The translations under genes were made by a program, and so were the position numbers. A stretch of DNA of 64,000 nucleotides, taken from the NCBI RefSeq assembly GCF_004793545.1, contig NZ_SRYA01000019.1, positions 1 through 64,000 of the forward strand, read 5' to 3'. The notes beneath the pieces were generated by a model that saw only the letters and a program-made list of their open reading frames with translations, did no database searches and had not been told where the DNA came from. Below are positions 1 through 7,091 of this stretch, piece by piece. Numbering within the stretch: the first letter of the stretch is position 1; each line of letters starts with the position of its first letter. The DNA comes from Petralouisia muris. Lineage in GTDB: Bacteria > Bacillota > Clostridia > Lachnospirales > Lachnospiraceae.

Positions 1-41
1 ATTTTAATTTGACGTTTTTGTGCGGGAGACAGGAACTTTAA

Positions 42-509
42 TTTGCTGGGCTACAAGTATACTGCAAAGACGATGACCGGAGAGGGAATCATGAGAATAT
101 TTCCTTTGATTTTCTGGGATATGCATTCCGTCCAAGATATGCAAAGAACAGATATGGGAAGTTCTTTACAAACTTCCTTCCGGCAATCAGTGAGAAAGCA
201 AAGAAAGCCATACGCAAAGAGGTAAGAGGATGGAAACTGCAATTAAAATCGGACAAAGACCTCTACGACATAGCAAATATGTTCAACCGACAGATACAGG
301 GATGGATTAATTGCTACACGCATTTCTATAAATCAGAACTATATGATGTGCTGAGGTGCATCAATGGATGTCTGGTGAAATGGGTGCGGAGGAAGTATAA
401 GAAGCGCAAGGCCAGACGAAAGGCGGAACACTGGCTCGGAGAGATAGCAAAGCGTGACAGGAACCTGTTTGCACACTGGAAATTTGGGATACTGCCAGCG
501 GCTGGATGA
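42..509 (+). pseudogene. Group II intron reverse transcriptase/maturase, C-terminal part
   Basis: This is the C-terminal thumb/maturase (GIIM) part of an intron-encoded protein that helps intron splicing and mobility. The frame reads YCKDDDRRG, then FDFLGYAFRPR, a positively charged thumb, and the maturase motif QIQGWINCY. These segments are characteristic of group II intron maturases. The frame closes at 507-509, just before domain V. An in-frame stop at 39-41 interrupts the frame upstream, so the 5' part is either frameshifted or rearranged at the window edge. The palm domain with YADD is not present here. Confidence 0.75.
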
Positions 510-511
510 TG

Positions 512-580
512 GGAGCCGTATGAGCTGAGAGGTTCACGTACGGTTCTGAGAGAGACTTGAGGGGAGGTTCCTCAGGTCTA
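512..580 (+). ncRNA. Group II intron domains V and VI (inner intron)
   Basis: About 512-548 forms the short domain V hairpin, with GAGCCGTATGAG pairing toward TTCACGTACGGTTC. About 553-577 forms domain VI, with stem GACTTGAGG and CCTCAGGTC. Their place immediately after the maturase stop is what is expected for the catalytic and branch-point domains. Boundaries are approximate. Confidence 0.7.
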
Positions 581-585
581 CTTAC

Positions 586-1167
586 TCGCTGATATTCTGC
601 AGGAGCAGGAAGAGTGCACAGAGGACGCTTGCAAACATCATCCCATTCATAGAGGGAGAGTTATTCCTGAAAGTAAACCGAGCCAAGACAACAGTAACCC
701 ATGTAGGCAAGGTAAAATATCTGGGATATGCGTTTTATCGGAACAAAGGGAAATGCAGATTCCGGCTACACCCCAAAACGGTCAGTAAAATGAAGGCCAA
801 AGTAAGGGAGATAACCCGAAGGAATAAAGGGTGGAGCAATGACTACCGGAGACAGAAACTTGCGGAATATGTCAGAGGGTGGATAAATTACTACAAACTT
901 GCAGACATGAAAGGACTGATGGCGGAGACAGATGAATGGCTCCGGCGCAGGATACGGGCAATCTATTGGAAACAATGGAAAAAGGTGAAGACGAGGTACC
1001 GAAACTTAAGAGCGTTGAAACTCGAAGAATGGCAGGTGCATCAGATAGCCAACAGCCGGAAGGGTTACTGGAGGGCAGCGCAGATATTAAGAGTTGCCCT
1101 TACCAATAAAATAATAGCCAGGCTGGGCTATATATCCATGCTTGACTATTATCTAAAAGTATCGTGA
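586..1167 (+). pseudogene. Group II intron reverse transcriptase/maturase (outer intron), C-terminal part
   Basis: A second, different intron reverse transcriptase starts abruptly just downstream of the inner intron's domain VI. The first residues are LIFCRSRKSAQRT, the segment that normally follows the catalytic YADD. Then come ELFLKVNRAKT, the motif YLGYAFYRNKGK, and the maturase domain with GWINYYKLADMK and KGYWR. It ends normally at 1165-1167, before its own domain V. The absence of the palm domain immediately at the junction indicates that the inner intron interrupted this gene at or next to the YADD codons. The 5' half should lie left of the window. Confidence 0.75.
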
Positions 1168-1174
1168 AAACTAT

Positions 1175-1250
1175 TGAACCGCTGTATACCGAACGGTACG
1201 TACAGTGGTGTGGGAGGTCGGCTACTCAACTAATGGGTAGCCTCCTACCC
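1175..1250 (+). ncRNA. Group II intron domains V and VI (outer intron)
   Basis: GAACCGCTGTATACC followed by GGTACGTACAGTGG (about 1175-1210) folds as domain V. The stem GGGAGG...GGCTAC with GTAGCC...CCTaCCC (about 1212-1250) fits domain VI. They follow the reverse transcriptase stop by a few bases. The 3' splice site is probably near 1250-1256, within the C-terminal codons of the opposite-strand HTH gene. Confidence 0.7.
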
Positions 1251-1638
1251 GATCCTTACATAAGGCGATTGCGGTCGCTTCAAGAATGGATAAATCCCTG
1301 TCGCTCAATTTATCCAGAAGCACATCCAAGCGTTTCCACACGGCACTTTTGGCGTCAGCTTTCTCTGGAAATATGTAAGGGTCGATAGGCATATCGAATA
1401 TTATTGCGATATATGCCAAAAGTCCGAGGCTTGGATGTTTCCCTTCCAGCTCGATTGCTTGGAGATGCCGTGGCGTAATATCAAGCGTTTCCGCTAATTT
1501 CTCCCGTGTTATCTTTTGGGCTTCACGAAAAGTTTTGATGTCAAGCCCCATCGGAGTAAAGTCAAATCCGTATCTGTTTTTCTTGTTTCTTCCCTTTCCA
1601 TATGTCAACCGCCTGTTCTGAAATTTGTTATGTTCCAT
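1222..1638 (-). CDS. XRE-family helix-turn-helix regulator, C-terminus altered by intron
   Basis: This is a small DNA-binding regulator. After a basic N-terminus, the segment FREAQKITREKLAETLDITPRHLQAIELEGKHPSLGLL is a typical Cro/C1 helix-turn-helix (quoted in parts: TREKLAETLDI and RHLQAIE). A C-terminal helical segment resembles those of conjugative-transposon regulators. The start chosen gives MEHNKFQN; the frame is open further upstream but without a better start. The last eight or so residues are encoded by the inserted group II intron, so the native C-terminus has been replaced. It points away from the leader-peptide promoter at 1731, and may regulate it (inference). Confidence 0.7.
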   Translation of the reverse strand: MEHNKFQNRRLTYGKGRNKKNRYGFDFTPMGLDIKTFREAQKITREKLAETLDITPRHLQAIELEGKHPSLGLLAYIAIIFDMPIDPYIFPEKADAKSAVWKRLDVLLDKLSDRDLSILEATAIALCKDRVGGYPLVE

Positions 1639-1730
1639 TTTACAGAGATAGAAGTTCCTATTAAAAGAGATAGAATTTCTATGTATAGGAACTACAAATG
1701 CTATATAGGAGAACAAACAGTACTGGATGA

Positions 1731-1759
1731 TTGAGTTTAAATATAAAAAGTGCTATAAT
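1731..1759 (+). promoter_or_regulatory. Sigma-A-type promoter for the leader region
   Basis: TTGAGT (1731-1736) and TATAAT (1754-1759) are separated by 17 bases. It lies 43 and 100 bases upstream of two short leader open frames, giving a long structured 5' untranslated region before the first full gene at 2043. Confidence 0.6.
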
Positions 1760-1801
1760 ACAAAAAGTCCTATTTCATATCGAAAAATGATGAAAGGGAA
1801 T

Positions 1802-1837
1802 ATGAGAAGAAAAAGTTTATTTGATACTTTGATGTGA
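1802..1837 (+). CDS. Putative leader peptide 1 (11 aa)
   Basis: An 11-codon open frame, MRRKSLFDTLM, preceded by AAAGGGA at good spacing. It lies between the promoter at 1731 and the better-supported leader at 1859. Short translated leaders of this kind precede inducible ribosome-targeting antibiotic resistance genes. The function is inferred from position only, and it may be fortuitous. Confidence 0.4.
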   Translation: MRRKSLFDTLM

Positions 1838-1858
1838 AGCTATCGTTTGGAGGATATT

Positions 1859-1915
1859 ATGTGTAGGAATAAAAAAAGAAAAAATAAAGGTTTACTCCAT
1901 GCAAAGCCAGTGTAA
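1859..1915 (+). CDS. Leader peptide 2 (18 aa), attenuator-type
   Basis: An 18-codon open frame reading MCRNKKRKNKGLLHAKPV, followed by two consecutive stops and preceded by TTGGAGGATATT, a strong ribosome binding site. Its last codons overlap bases that can pair with two different downstream segments, so a ribosome stalled here would decide which hairpin forms. It is very rich in Lys/Arg. This is the layout of antibiotic-sensing leader peptides. The identity of the inducer is unknown. Confidence 0.6.
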   Translation: MCRNKKRKNKGLLHAKPV

Positions 1916-1971
1916 TAAGCGACATTTGCATGGAGAAATATAAGTCGCTGATATAAAATATCTGGCTTTGC
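1895..1971 (+). promoter_or_regulatory. Mutually exclusive hairpins (attenuator)
   Basis: CTCCATGCAAA (1895-1905) is perfectly complementary to TTTGCATGGAG (1925-1935). GCAAAGCCAG (1901-1910), overlapping the first segment, is perfectly complementary to CTGGCTTTGC (1962-1971). AGCGAC (1918-1923) can also pair with GTCGCT (1944-1949). The first and second hairpins cannot form together. No strong U-run follows the last stem, so the mechanism could be transcriptional or translational. The controlled gene is the CD3324-like gene, the vat-like gene, or one lost by deletion. Confidence 0.6.
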
Positions 1972-2042
1972 TGCTTGACATTAGAACCTAATAAATGCAC
2001 ATTTCATGTGGTCTTTAGGAGAATCAAGGAGGAAGCCTGCGT

Positions 2043-2306
2043 ATGAAATATGTGAATGCAAATGACATTCTCCCCGACATGCTGATTGAGGAATTACAAA
2101 AATATGTCCAGGCAGGATATATTTATATTCCAGTTAAGAACGAACAGCATAAATCTTGGGGTGAATTGTCTGGTTATCGGAAAGAACTTGCAAGACGCAA
2201 TAAAGCTATCATTGAAGAATACCGCAGAGGTGTTTCTATTGAAAAACTTGCGGATAAATATTATCTTTCGATATATGCTATAAGAAAAATAATATATCAG
2301 AAATAA
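2043..2306 (+). CDS. CD3324-family small protein
   Basis: An 87-residue protein starting MKYVNANDILPDMLIEELQ, with a predicted C-terminal helix-turn-helix-like half (VSIEKLADKYYLSIYAIRKI). It resembles the CD3324 family, small proteins of unknown function common on clostridial mobile elements. AAGGAGGAAG lies 5-8 bases before the ATG. It is the first full-length frame after the attenuator leader and is followed by a terminator. A role as a small DNA-binding regulator is inference. Confidence 0.7.
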   Translation: MKYVNANDILPDMLIEELQKYVQAGYIYIPVKNEQHKSWGELSGYRKELARRNKAIIEEYRRGVSIEKLADKYYLSIYAIRKIIYQK

Positions 2307-2310
2307 TTGG

Positions 2311-2344
2311 AGAGGGCTGCCGTATCAATGGCAGCTCTCTTTTA
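2311..2344 (+). terminator. Rho-independent terminator after the CD3324-like gene
   Basis: AGAGGGCTGCC (2311-2321) pairs with GGCAGCTCTCT (2330-2340), with one G-U pair and a loop of eight, followed by TTTTAT. It separates the CD3324-like gene from the acetyltransferase gene. Confidence 0.75.
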
Positions 2345-2373
2345 TACTGATTATTTCTGTATCATTCTATGTA

Positions 2374-2402
2374 TTGAGGATGTATCAACGAAAGGGTAAA
2401 AT
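2374..2402 (+). promoter_or_regulatory. Possible promoter for the Vat-like operon
   Basis: TTGAGG (2374-2379) and TAAAAT (2397-2402) are separated by 17 bases, upstream of GGAGGATAATAAG and the ATG at 2438. Because a terminator ends at 2344, the acetyltransferase gene needs its own promoter or read-through. The match is modest. Confidence 0.35.
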
Positions 2403-2437
2403 TACGGTGTATTATGTATTGACAGGAGGATAATAAG

Positions 2438-3070
2438 ATGGCAGATTTACAAAAAAAATTTCCGAGGACAGGGGATACACAGACTGTCTATTTAAAAAAC
2501 GTGGTTACTAATCCAAATATTGAGATTGGCGATTATACGATGTATAACGATTTTATAAGTGACCCTGCGGAATTTGAGAGGAATAATGTACTGTACCATT
2601 ATCCAATCAATTACGATAAGCTCAAGATTGGGAAATTTTGTTCTATTGCTTGCGGGGCAAAATTTCTTTTCAACAGCGCAAACCATACGATGGATTCCTT
2701 ATCCACCTATCCGTTTCCGTTGTTTTTTGAAGAATGGGGGCTTGAGAAAAAGAGTGTCACAGAAGCATGGGATAATAAAGGAGATATAAACATCGGGAAT
2801 GATGTATGGATTGGGTATGAAGCGGTTATTTTAGCAGGCGTGACGGTTGGAGATGGAGCAGTTATTGGAACTCGTGCGGTTGTCACGAAAGATGTGCCGC
2901 CCTATACCATTGTGGGCGGCGTCCCTGCAAAACCAATAAAAAGACGATTTTCTGATGAAAAAATAGAGCAATTACTTAAAATGAGATGGTGGGACTGGTC
3001 GGAAGAAAAGATTGCAGGGAACATAAAGGCAATACAATCGGGATGTATGGAACAACTGAAAGAGGTGTAA
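2438..3070 (+). CDS. Vat-like streptogramin A O-acetyltransferase (xenobiotic acetyltransferase)
   Basis: A left-handed beta-helix (hexapeptide repeat) acetyltransferase of the Vat/xenobiotic group, which acetylates a hydroxyl of its target with acetyl-CoA in the cytoplasm. The Vat hallmarks are clear: [19 protein letters not shown], then [17 protein letters not shown] with the catalytic-type His, and the helix repeats [20 protein letters not shown] and [19 protein letters not shown]. Its 210 residues match the family. The ribosome site GGAGG precedes the ATG. Two bases after its stop begins an Ntn-hydrolase gene, so the two are co-translated. Streptogramin A resistance is the likely role by family, but chromosomal homologues with other substrates exist. 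Confidence 0.8.
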   Translation: MADLQKKFPRTGDTQTVYLKNVVTNPNIEIGDYTMYNDFISDPAEFERNNVLYHYPINYDKLKIGKFCSIACGAKFLFNSANHTMDSLSTYPFPLFFEEWGLEKKSVTEAWDNKGDINIGNDVWIGYEAVILAGVTVGDGAVIGTRAVVTKDVPPYTIVGGVPAKPIKRRFSDEKIEQLLKMRWWDWSEEKIAGNIKAIQSGCMEQLKEV

Positions 3071-3072
3071 AT

Positions 3073-3786
3073 ATGTGTACAAGATTTGTATATAACGGAA
3101 ATGATACCGTCGTTGGATTTAACTTTGACATCGACCTTTCCGTGTGGACGCATACAGTCATCACAGAAAAAGACAGATTTTTCATCGGGATAAAAATGCC
3201 AGACAATAAGTACCATTCTTTTCATGGAGTAAACAGGAACGGGAATGTCGGGACATTGCTTTATGTAAATGGAAACGAAAAGGGAAGGTATTCTGTTGAT
3301 GCAGGGTGTGTTGCAATTTCTGATTTGACGGAACAGTACGTCAAAGGAGAACTGTCATTTGGGGATGCCTGCCGCATTGTAAAGAACCAAGAAATTGTAT
3401 ATGCCAAAGACGCTACTATGCAGGCGATGTTTTCAGACAGGAAAGGGCGTGTGCTAATGATTGAGCCAGGGATTGGACACCGTTTTGAACAGAAAAGATA
3501 TTCTCTGATAACGAATTATTCCATACTCAATCCAGAAATAACCAGACCATATATTGTGTCTGGAGATGACAGGTTTGAAAGGGCAAAGGAACAACTGGAA
3601 AAGCAGAATGATAATTTTTCGGTCACGGATGCCTTCAAAATCTTAGAATCTGTTCGGCAGGAGGGAATATGGGCAACGAGGGTTTCCTTTGTATATTCTG
3701 TTCAGGCACATAAGGTTTTTTATGTGTTAGATAATAGGTTTGGAGAAATAAAAGAATTTCAATTCGATATGCGGGCAAGTTCCTAA
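3073..3786 (+). CDS. Linear amide C-N hydrolase / choloylglycine hydrolase-like Ntn hydrolase
   Basis: The protein begins MCTRFVYNGND; Cys2 would be the N-terminal nucleophile after Met removal, as in the choloylglycine hydrolase/acid-amidase superfamily of Ntn hydrolases. The segments VGFNFDIDL, RFFIGIKM, and the Asn-rich ITNYSIL fit this fold. The length of 237 residues is shorter than bile salt hydrolases (about 320), so a bile acid substrate is not established. It starts two bases after the Vat-like gene with AAAGAGGTG as ribosome site inside that gene's end. The pairing with an antibiotic acetyltransferase suggests a detoxification operon, but its amide substrate is unknown. Confidence 0.7.
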   Translation: MCTRFVYNGNDTVVGFNFDIDLSVWTHTVITEKDRFFIGIKMPDNKYHSFHGVNRNGNVGTLLYVNGNEKGRYSVDAGCVAISDLTEQYVKGELSFGDACRIVKNQEIVYAKDATMQAMFSDRKGRVLMIEPGIGHRFEQKRYSLITNYSILNPEITRPYIVSGDDRFERAKEQLEKQNDNFSVTDAFKILESVRQEGIWATRVSFVYSVQAHKVFYVLDNRFGEIKEFQFDMRASS

Positions 3787-3858
3787 ATCCTAATTGTATG
3801 GAAATAATTAGCGGCAGAGAGCGGTAATATAAATGGATGGCAGTCAGATAAATTCTTC

Positions 3859-3887
3859 TTGACTTTTACTATCAACAATAGTAATAT
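3859..3887 (+). promoter_or_regulatory. PadR promoter with palindromic operator
   Basis: TTGACT (3859-3864) and TAATAT (3882-3887) are 17 bases apart. The spacer contains TTACTAT-caaca-ATAGTAA (3866-3884), a perfect inverted repeat overlapping the -10. A further TTGATAATAGTAA follows. The site sits directly upstream of a PadR gene, so autorepression is likely. Confidence 0.65.
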
Positions 3888-3915
3888 TGATAATAGTAAT
3901 AACGGAGGTGAGAAT

Positions 3916-4443
3916 ATGTCATCCATAGATTTGGTAATTCTCGGAATTGTTATGGAGAAACCGCAAAGCGCATACGACATCCAGAAAGATGTGGAATACC
4001 ATCATCTCTCAAGATGGACAAAGATTAGCGTCCCGTCCATTTATCGGAAAGTGCTTCAAATGAATGAGCAAGGCTATTTAGAGAGCAATATTGTGAAAGG
4101 GGATAAATTCGCTGATAAAGCGGTGTATTCCATCACGGATAAGGGGCGGGCGTATTTTGGGCAGCTTATGAAAACTTACGCAAGCCAGAAAGTCCCATTG
4201 CTGTTTGACTTCAATGTTGTCATTACAAACTTAAACAAAATGGACAGGGAAAAAGCACTGGATTTGATAAAGAAGCTGCGGGACAATCTTACGGCTTCAG
4301 CAAAATCCATTGACGAATATGCCGCCAGCTATCCAGATATTCCATTGGGTGGGAAAGCGATTTTTGAACAGCAGCGTTTGTTATACCAATCCCTGCTAGA
4401 ATGGCTTGATAAATTTGAAAGCCAGTTTAGGGGAAGCCTATAG
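3916..4443 (+). CDS. PadR-family transcriptional regulator
   Basis: A 175-residue winged-helix repressor. Residues 3-80 (LVILGIVMEKPQSAYDIQKD and SVPSIYRKVLQMNEQGYLES) match the PadR DNA-binding domain, followed by the wing KAVYSITDKG, and a helical dimerisation tail ending near residue 170. The start was chosen for GGAGGTGAG just upstream. It is closely paralogous to the PadR protein at 9825, including the motif AYDIQK.VEY. It sits behind its own palindromic operator and overlaps in operon with the YjdF gene (one base apart). PadR proteins typically respond to small toxic compounds; the ligand is unknown. Confidence 0.9.
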   Translation: MSSIDLVILGIVMEKPQSAYDIQKDVEYHHLSRWTKISVPSIYRKVLQMNEQGYLESNIVKGDKFADKAVYSITDKGRAYFGQLMKTYASQKVPLLFDFNVVITNLNKMDREKALDLIKKLRDNLTASAKSIDEYAASYPDIPLGGKAIFEQQRLLYQSLLEWLDKFESQFRGSL

Positions 4444-4444
4444 C

Positions 4445-4861
4445 ATGGTGATGAAAAGCAGCTTGACAATTCTGTTTGAAAATCCCTTTTGGATAGGATT
4501 GTTTGAGCGCATAGATGGCGACAAGTATGAGGTCTGCAAGATTACGTTCGGCGCAGAGCCGAAAGATTATGAGGTGTATGATTTTCTGCTCAAAAACTGG
4601 CATAAGCTGAAATTCAGCCCGCCAGTTAAAACAGAAAAAACCGAAGAACGAAAAATCAATCCCAAGCGTATGCAGAGGGAAATCAACACCCAGTTGGAAA
4701 ATAAGGGAATTGGAACGAAAGCGAGGCAAGCCTTAAAACTCCAACATGAACAAGGGAAACTGGAACGGAAAGTGAAGTCCAGAGAACAGAAAGAAGCAGA
4801 GAAAGAGCGGCAATTCGCTCTGCGGCAGGAAAAGAAAAAAGCAAAGCACAGAGGGAGGTAA
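4445..4861 (+). CDS. YjdF-family protein (DUF2992)
   Basis: A 138-residue protein with N-terminal SSLTILFENPFWIGLFER and VCKITFGAEPKDYEVYDFLL, the hallmark of YjdF proteins, then a long Lys/Glu/Arg-rich coiled tail (KTEERKINPKRMQREIN onward) ending in KKKAKHRGR. The function is unknown; in Bacillus the gene is preceded by an azaaromatic-binding riboswitch. No such riboswitch is visible here; the gene instead starts one base after a PadR gene, so PadR control probably replaces it. ATG at 4451 is an alternative start. Confidence 0.85.
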   Translation: MVMKSSLTILFENPFWIGLFERIDGDKYEVCKITFGAEPKDYEVYDFLLKNWHKLKFSPPVKTEKTEERKINPKRMQREINTQLENKGIGTKARQALKLQHEQGKLERKVKSREQKEAEKERQFALRQEKKKAKHRGR

Positions 4862-4868
4862 TGTTCTG

Positions 4869-4997
4869 ATGATAGCAAGAGAATGGGTGCGCTGCCCCAT
4901 TTGTTCTAATAAGACCCGTGACAGGATAAGGGAAGATACGGTATTAATAAATTATCCGTTGTACTGCCCGAAATGTAAGCAGGAAACGCGGGTGTAA
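4869..4997 (+). CDS. Cysteine-rich KTR protein, short copy (42 aa)
   Basis: A zinc-ribbon-like miniprotein with two CPxC knuckles: EWVRCPICSNKTRDRIRED and LYCPKCKQE. The KTR motif gives the family its name; these genes are common among cargo of clostridial conjugative transposons and have no known function. This copy stops right after the second knuckle (ETRV), lacking the longer tail seen at 7748 and 12992. It begins five bases after the YjdF stop codon region and is probably co-transcribed. Confidence 0.8.
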   Translation: MIAREWVRCPICSNKTRDRIREDTVLINYPLYCPKCKQETRV

Positions 4998-5102
4998 TAT
5001 CTATATTTCCCATAGGCGTACCGCATGAAGTGATTGCAGGGGATGACGGGCTTTGCCTGTTCGCAAAATTTATGCCCGCCCTCTGCTAATAGCCCTATCT
5101 GG

Positions 5103-5912
5103 TTATGTCTCTTTCGTATCGGCGAATGGCACGAGTGCCCCAGAGGATATAGAAGTATTTGGGGGGATAATTCCAGAAGAATATTTATAAGTTAAAGGCG
5201 GCAAGCCTACCTGTTTTTCAAACTGCTTTATGAAGTGGCTTTGGTCGCAGAAACCCGTGGTCAAAGCTACTTCGGTTATTGTATCGGCTTCGTGGATTAG
5301 GCGTTGTGCCTTACGGATGCGGTTCTGGATTTGGAACTGGTGCGGCGTAAGCCCTACCTCTGCCTTGAAGCTTCTGATAAAGTGGTATTTGCTTATAAAA
5401 ACGTTTTGTGCCATTTCCTCGACAGTAAGTTTACATTCTGGGTATAATTCCAACTGCCTTTTTAAGTCGTGGATATACGGGGGATGGTTTTTAAGCCGCC
5501 AGTTTGAAGAATCCGAGGTTTCATCCAGACAGTTTAATAGCTGTAATAGTTGATAGTGGCTAATTTTTCCTATATTCAGAGCCTGCATCAGAAGAAGCCC
5601 GATACGTTTTTGTATAGTGATAACATTTGCGTTGTTTACAGCATTCTTATCAATGCACAGGGTAAGCAGGGTATAGCTGTCATGTGCCGAAATGCTATGT
5701 GGTTCATACGGAAATATTGTAAATGTTTCGTTTTGCTTATAAGTCCTTGTTTCCTTATTCGTTGTAAGGACTACGGAGCCGTCCAGTATGATGCCGATTG
5801 TCAGTACGGAAATGTGATTATGCAGTGGGTAGGATATAGTTGAATTATTGCAGAAAATCAGCTCAATGCCTGTTTCTGCATGATATAAATAGCGGATATT
5901 GTTTGTAGTCAT
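5103..5912 (-). CDS. AraC-family transcriptional regulator
   Basis: A 269-residue regulator with an N-terminal cupin-type ligand-binding half (LHNHISVLTIGIILDGSV and EPHSISAHDSYTLL) and a C-terminal double helix-turn-helix at roughly residues 160-245 (LTVEEMAQNVFISKYHFIRS and ITEVALTTGFCDQSHFIKQF). The second helix-turn-helix is the classical AraC signature. It lies 41 bases downstream of a PadR gene on the same strand, so the two regulators may form an operon, divergent from the DUF998 membrane protein module. The ligand is unknown. Confidence 0.9.
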   Translation of the reverse strand: MTTNNIRYLYHAETGIELIFCNNSTISYPLHNHISVLTIGIILDGSVVLTTNKETRTYKQNETFTIFPYEPHSISAHDSYTLLTLCIDKNAVNNANVITIQKRIGLLLMQALNIGKISHYQLLQLLNCLDETSDSSNWRLKNHPPYIHDLKRQLELYPECKLTVEEMAQNVFISKYHFIRSFKAEVGLTPHQFQIQNRIRKAQRLIHEADTITEVALTTGFCDQSHFIKQFEKQVGLPPLTYKYSSGIIPPNTSISSGALVPFADTKET

Positions 5913-5953
5913 AGGTTTTCCTCACGGTCTGTTATCCATTTCATGGACTTGTG

Positions 5954-6490
5954 TTATATGTTGGCATTGCAGCTTTCAAGTAAACGGTTTGTCCCTGTTA
6001 TTTCAGCATCTACAAGGTCAATCATTCTTTTTACATTTGCAGAATGGGCGGAAGAAACTTCATTTTCCCATAACGGATTGATTTGTTTTTCAATCCCTGC
6101 ACGGTACTTTTGCAGAATATTAAGCCGCTCCTGCAAAAGTTCCTGCTGTACATCAGGTGTAAATGTACTTAGAAAAAAAGCGGCAATAGAAAAGATGTTT
6201 GTATCGTAGTTGAATTGCAGGATTGATGCTTTTAAAGTGTTTATAAATTCGCTTTTCCCCTTATCAGAAAGTTTGTAAACGGTGCGGTCTGGCATATTTC
6301 CGACTTTCTCGGTAGTGCCAGATATAAATTCCTTTTTCTCAAGGGTTTTTAAGGTTGAATATACCGTTGAATCAGCGATATTAAACCACCATTTCACATT
6401 CATGTAGTTTAAGAGTTTTATTATCTCGTATGCGTTAAGTGGTTTTTCGTATATGAAACCTAAAAGCATTGTGGCAGGTTTGGACAGCAT
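5954..6490 (-). CDS. PadR-family transcriptional regulator
   Basis: A 178-residue PadR repressor: MLLGFIYEKPLNAYEIIKLL, then a winged helix with STVYSTLKTLEKKEFI and PDRTVYKLSDKGKSEF, and a C-terminal helical domain. The start was set by a strong AAGGAGG seven bases upstream; an upstream in-frame ATG has no ribosome site. It is divergent from a gene set that begins at 6611, with a perfect palindrome at 6527-6542 in between, as expected for control of both sides. Confidence 0.9.
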   Translation of the reverse strand: MLSKPATMLLGFIYEKPLNAYEIIKLLNYMNVKWWFNIADSTVYSTLKTLEKKEFISGTTEKVGNMPDRTVYKLSDKGKSEFINTLKASILQFNYDTNIFSIAAFFLSTFTPDVQQELLQERLNILQKYRAGIEKQINPLWENEVSSAHSANVKRMIDLVDAEITGTNRLLESCNANI

Positions 6491-6526
6491 ATTTTTTCCT
6501 CCTTGACATTGCATTATATTTGTAGT

Positions 6527-6542
6527 ACTTTATATATAAAGT
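6527..6542. promoter_or_regulatory. Palindromic PadR operator candidate
   Basis: ACTTTATATATAAAGT is a perfect 16-bp palindrome in the divergent intergenic region between the PadR gene and the SpoVT/AbrB-like gene. It is flanked by TAGTACT and CACTACTATTATAAC, related to the ACTAT/ATAGT motifs upstream of the other two PadR genes. Confidence 0.5.
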
Positions 6543-6610
6543 AGTTTTTGTAGACACTACTATTATAACATATCAATGTAGAAAAAGGAATACTGGAAAG
6601 GAGGTTTTTT

Positions 6611-7078
6611 ATGCCGCAGCTCAATAAAGGGGGTAAATTTGTATTTGGTCTTTCCCTTATAAACCCCGATTTAACAATACACATCCCGCCACAGGCATTG
6701 TTGGAATATGATGCACTGCGGGATGGAAAAGTGATAATTTTTACGGGAAGCAAAATAACAGGCGGTTTCTGCGTGACGACATATCCGCTGCTGTCAAATT
6801 CAAAACTCAGCCATATATTGGAGGAATGCCCTGCGTTAAGGGACTGCCAGCTTTCCGAGGGCGAGTTTACCCGATATAAAGGGCGTAAATATGCGTGGAT
6901 TAACATTGATAAGGATGGAACGGTTAAGTTGCCGCAAAATACGTTGGACGTTTTAGAATTACAGTCTGGAATGGAACTGTTGTCAATCCGCAGCAGTGAT
7001 ATTGCCTTTACAATGGGAGCAAAAGGACCGCTGCTTGAAAAAGCCCATAATTTTCATGGAGAAATAGAGAGATATTAG
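6611..7078 (+). CDS. Hypothetical protein with possible AbrB/SpoVT-like barrel
   Basis: A 155-residue protein without transmembrane segments. Its second half, INIDKDGTVKLPQNTLDVL and LQSGMELLSIRSSDIAF, has the spacing of a swapped-hairpin (AbrB/SpoVT-like) domain, where Gly-x-Val-x-Leu-Pro precedes a helix and a Gly-Met-Glu-Leu strand. The first half (LTIHIPPQALLEY) may be a second copy. The family assignment is tentative. It has a strong AAAGGAGG site, lies behind a PadR operator, and precedes a DUF998 membrane protein by 13 bases. Confidence 0.5.
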   Translation: MPQLNKGGKFVFGLSLINPDLTIHIPPQALLEYDALRDGKVIIFTGSKITGGFCVTTYPLLSNSKLSHILEECPALRDCQLSEGEFTRYKGRKYAWINIDKDGTVKLPQNTLDVLELQSGMELLSIRSSDIAFTMGAKGPLLEKAHNFHGEIERY

Positions 7079-7091
7079 GAGTGATTGGAAA

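Larger units (their letters stand above)
1..584 (+). mobile_element. Group II intron (inner), 3' part
   Basis: The left window edge lies inside a group II intron. A reverse transcriptase/maturase C-terminus is followed directly by domain V and VI hairpins, the standard order at the 3' end of bacterial group II introns. The intron appears to end near 579-588. The DNA that follows continues a different intron reverse transcriptase in the middle of its gene, so this intron sits inside another intron. The 5' part and ribozyme domains I-III lie outside the window. Confidence 0.75.

Noticed and set aside
1164-1388. Plus-strand open frame overlapping the intron 3' end
   Set aside because: It runs through domain V/VI and antisense to the HTH gene; no ribosome site or domain.
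4400-4470. yjdF-type azaaromatic riboswitch upstream of the YjdF gene
   Set aside because: There is only one base between the PadR stop and the YjdF start and no structured leader.
5230-5843. Plus-strand open frames opposite the AraC gene
   Set aside because: They are antisense shadows; the minus-strand protein has full AraC domains.
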